Source: a virus
DNA length: 40,299 nucleotides
Virus record (IMG/VR): IMGVR_UViG_3300034073_002842
Coordinates: 1 to 40,299 of that record
Direction: 5' to 3' (one strand)
Shown here: positions 38,429 to 40,299 of the stretch, piece by piece
Layout of the letters: every line of letters begins with the position of its first letter
How positions within the stretch are numbered: position 1 is the stretch's first letter
Position numbers and translations under genes: made by a program
Notes under the pieces: generated by a model
What the model was told of the DNA's origin: nothing
What the model saw: the letters and a program-made list of their open reading frames with translations, nothing else
The model's database searches: none

Positions 38429-39198
38429 CAGACGTAGGGCGGTGATGTCTTGTACGGGTGCCCCGCAGGTAGGCTGCCGGTCAGGCCCCACTTGTGGGCA
38501 AGGTAGCCCTCAACCCGCTGACGAACAGCGTCCGATGGCTGACTCGGCAGGCAGACGACTTCGCCAATGTCAACCGCTCCAAAGCCGCCGCCATCTGTTC
38601 TCTGCGCACCAAACACCAACGGAGTAGATGCAAGATTAGTGGTGGATTGAGATGAATTCGTCGTTGCTGTGTCGCCATTGGCCCTAAGGCTGACAATGCT
38701 TCCGCTTTGCTCGTACTCGTAGATGTAAAATGAACTTGTGGGCGTACCAGATAAAGTTGTTGAGCTGCTATCGCAAAGCAGGAGCATTAGGCGATTTGCC
38801 GTGCTGGAACTGGTAAAAAAGATGTACCTGTTGTTATTGGTTGCAAGTTCCTGCCCTGCCAGTGTTGAGTCACCCGTAAGATTCCTGTTTCTTGCAACAA
38901 CGTACATCGCAAGGGCTCTTGTGGTGAAGAACGCCGATGCGGTCTGCAGCCTGTCGTCCGTACCGTCAAACCTGACAGCCGGAAGCCCATTGAGAATGTT
39001 GGATGGATACGTTGGGCGAAATGATGCCGTGGACTGGCTCACGTTTCGGCCATTGCCGCTCTTGTCGTTCCACTGAGACACGGCGCTACTGACGGTCGTG
39101 ATCGTTGCGGCATCCGCAGCATCAAGCCACAGCGCAGTCGTGATCTGCGCAGGGGTCCATGGTGTCTGCCCCACCTTCCGCCTTGGAACGATCAACAT
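38428..39198 (-). CDS. LamG-like adhesin / accessory fibre protein
   Basis: This 256-residue protein has a LamG/concanavalin-like jelly-roll: ALWLDAADAATITTVSSAVS, QWNDKSGNGRNVSQS, NGLPAVRFDGTDDRLQT, FYIYEYEQSGSIVSLRANG. It ends with RVEGYLAHKWGLTGSLP, a helix typical of this family. The segment is poorer in GC than the flanking genes. I chose the ATG at 39198, preceded by GGGAGG; the longer frame from 39249 is less likely. It probably binds surface sugars of the host. The different composition suggests acquisition from another genome. Confidence 0.82.
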   Translation of the reverse strand: MLIVPRRKVGQTPWTPAQITTALWLDAADAATITTVSSAVSQWNDKSGNGRNVSQSTASFRPTYPSNILNGLPAVRFDGTDDRLQTASAFFTTRALAMYVVARNRNLTGDSTLAGQELATNNNRYIFFTSSSTANRLMLLLCDSSSTTLSGTPTSSFYIYEYEQSGSIVSLRANGDTATTNSSQSTTNLASTPLVFGAQRTDGGGFGAVDIGEVVCLPSQPSDAVRQRVEGYLAHKWGLTGSLPAGHPYKTSPPYV

Positions 39199-39235
39199 CC
39201 GATTGCCTCCCGCATAGGGCCCGCGTCTCCACTCA

Positions 39236-39847
39236 TCACGACAGCTCATTCACCCAGCCGGCAGACAGATCGAACGGTTCGCCCGCCTGGATCTGGGCCC
39301 GCAGTTCCGCCGCACGCTCGATGTTGGTGTAGCCAGCGGCCACGAGCGACTGATGCCGCTGCAGCAGGTCGATCATGGTGGCCGTTGCCGTGCCCTCCTG
39401 GTCACGCCTGATGGCCTCTGCCAGCAGCACGGCCAGCATCGGATCCTCATTCGAGGGATAGAGCCGAGCGTTGGCTTGCAGCCGGGCGGCCTCCACCTGG
39501 TTCAGCAGTTCCTCCACCGGCCGGCGCTTCACCTCCAGCGTTTCCTCCCATGTGCCCACCGGGCCGCCAGCCTTTGGGTTGGGGTAGTCCACAGGGCTCC
39601 ACTTGGCCTCCTCGTAGAAGATCGCCGGGTCGTACTCGCGCACCTGCGGTTCGCCCTTCAGGTAGAACCGGATCTGGGTGCCGTCGTAGGGCAGGCCGAA
39701 CAGGTTGGGCCACCGCGCACCGCTTGGATTGGTCGGCACATCGCCGCGCACCGGCACGAACAGATCGACGCTCTGCCCCTCGCGAGGCCCCGGCTCGTCG
39801 TAGTAGCGCACGCCGGTGTCGGGGTTGGTCTTGATGGTGTCGGTCAT
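39236..39847 (-). CDS. Fibre-associated hypothetical protein
   Basis: This 203-residue protein of unknown family has a tail-like N-terminal part (NPDTGVRYYDEPGPREGQSV, WPNLFGLPYDGTQIRFYLKG), EVKRRPVEELLNQVEAARLQ and then a helical end (EAIRRDQEGTATATMIDLLQ, AELRAQIQAGEPFDL). The position directly after a fibre gene suggests a fibre assembly partner. The sequence does not prove this. The start lies 3 bp after the fibre stop. Confidence 0.65.
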   Translation of the reverse strand: MTDTIKTNPDTGVRYYDEPGPREGQSVDLFVPVRGDVPTNPSGARWPNLFGLPYDGTQIRFYLKGEPQVREYDPAIFYEEAKWSPVDYPNPKAGGPVGTWEETLEVKRRPVEELLNQVEAARLQANARLYPSNEDPMLAVLLAEAIRRDQEGTATATMIDLLQRHQSLVAAGYTNIERAAELRAQIQAGEPFDLSAGWVNELS

Positions 39848-39849
39848 GG

Positions 39850-40299
39850 TCAGACGGGGGAGCGGGTGAAGATGAACTGTGCGAAGAGGCCCTGGGCGCC
39901 AGTGCCGACGCCCACCAGATCAACGCCGATCCGGTCGCCGGCCGTGAATGTCGGGCTGGCGATCAGCGAGGCGCTGGCGTCCACCAGGCTGGCGCTGGCG
40001 GCCAGCGTGGCGTTACCGGTCAGCACCGACGTCTTCACGCCGGCGGCGGTGCGCTTGTAGGCGTTGAAGGTGGTGCTGCTGCTGCCGGTGTTGTCGATGT
40101 GGCTGCCGAAGCGCACAGCCGTCAGCGTGAAGTTGCCAGAAGGCACCGGCACCGGGATCTCCTCGTAGTTGGTGCCGGCGGTCGCGGTCTCGCCCTTGTT
40201 GCTGATCTTCAGCACCAGGCCGTCACCGATGGTCGACAGGCTGATGGTCTTCGTGCCGGCGTCGTAGTTGAGCGGACTCGAGGCGGCCGCCACGCCATC
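39850..40299 (-). CDS. C-terminal part of a tail fibre (cut by the window edge)
   Basis: The frame is open to the window end, so the gene starts outside. The visible 149 residues read VAAASSPLNYDAGTKTISLS, the familiar fibre trunk motif that follows collagen-like repeats, followed by a beta-rich head with FTLTAVRFGSHI, TTFNAYKRTAAGVKTSVLT, FTAGDRIGVDLVGVGTGAQG and LFAQFIFTRSPV. The GTG at 40293 is not the natural start. A glycine-rich trunk is expected on the missing side. Confidence 0.75.
   Translation of the reverse strand, partial: DGVAAASSPLNYDAGTKTISLSTIGDGLVLKISNKGETATAGTNYEEIPVPVPSGNFTLTAVRFGSHIDNTGSSSTTFNAYKRTAAGVKTSVLTGNATLAASASLVDASASLIASPTFTAGDRIGVDLVGVGTGAQGLFAQFIFTRSPV

Noticed and set aside
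1-40299. Complete circular genome closing at the window ends
   Set aside because: Joining the ends does not give a continuous fibre frame in the right register and no start codon is available. Terminase, portal and capsid genes are missing.

Overview
The window looks like most of the genome of a temperate, long contractile-tailed phage (P2-like tail module) from a GC-rich bacterium. A cyanobacterial host (freshwater Synechococcus/Cyanobium type) is my best guess. It rests on overall composition and on a small NblA-like protein (11964-12146, minus), and is an inference. Terminase, portal and capsid genes are absent. The fibre gene at the right edge is cut, so the window is part of a larger genome.

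Layout. (1) 109-5560, minus strand: a minor-tail-Z-like gene, a 310-bp iteron-like region, a large primase-helicase, a small gene, a VRR-NUC nuclease and an SF2 helicase. This is a replication block with a candidate origin. (2) 5561-5757: divergent control region. (3) 5758-16101, plus strand: a tightly packed early operon train in which most genes overlap by 1-8 bp. It encodes a RecE-like nuclease, a RecT annealing protein, a HTH protein, SSB, a DNA methyltransferase, a dCTP deaminase, a DUF3310 protein and about twenty small unknown proteins, with the NblA-like gene antisense inside it. (4) 16106-16370: a terminator and a probable phage attachment site (attP). Its core matches the 3' part of a Met-tRNA(CAT) gene and is flanked by paired TGTGGGAA arm repeats. 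Next come a basic protein and a tyrosine integrase (to 18119), then small plus-strand genes to 19236. (5) 19259-19293: a strong hairpin terminator between the converging halves. (6) 19293-40299, minus strand: late genes. Read in transcription order from the right edge they are fibre end, accessory fibre protein, LamG-like adhesin, tail terminator-like, connector-like, gpV, PAAR, gpW, gpJ, gpI-LamG, three fibre/DUF4815 proteins, fibre, sheath FI, tube FII, E/E' with a frameshift, tape measure, gpU, gpX, gpD hub, then lysis genes (holin-like, C39-like, holin-like, GH24 endolysin). The core order V-W-J-I-fibres-FI-FII-E-T-U-X-D is that of P2.

Phage genes lie on both sides of an apparently uncut attP. 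The sequence therefore probably comes from a free (virion or episomal) phage rather than an integrated prophage.

The most notable observations are: a five-copy promoter-like element (GATTGT-AC, then 38-39 nt to an xATxxT hexamer) upstream of small unknown genes; an in-frame TGA splitting the DUF4815 protein; a gpD hub fused to two peptidoglycan hydrolases; the NblA-like gene; the attP arm-site architecture; and a membrane-anchored HTH protein.
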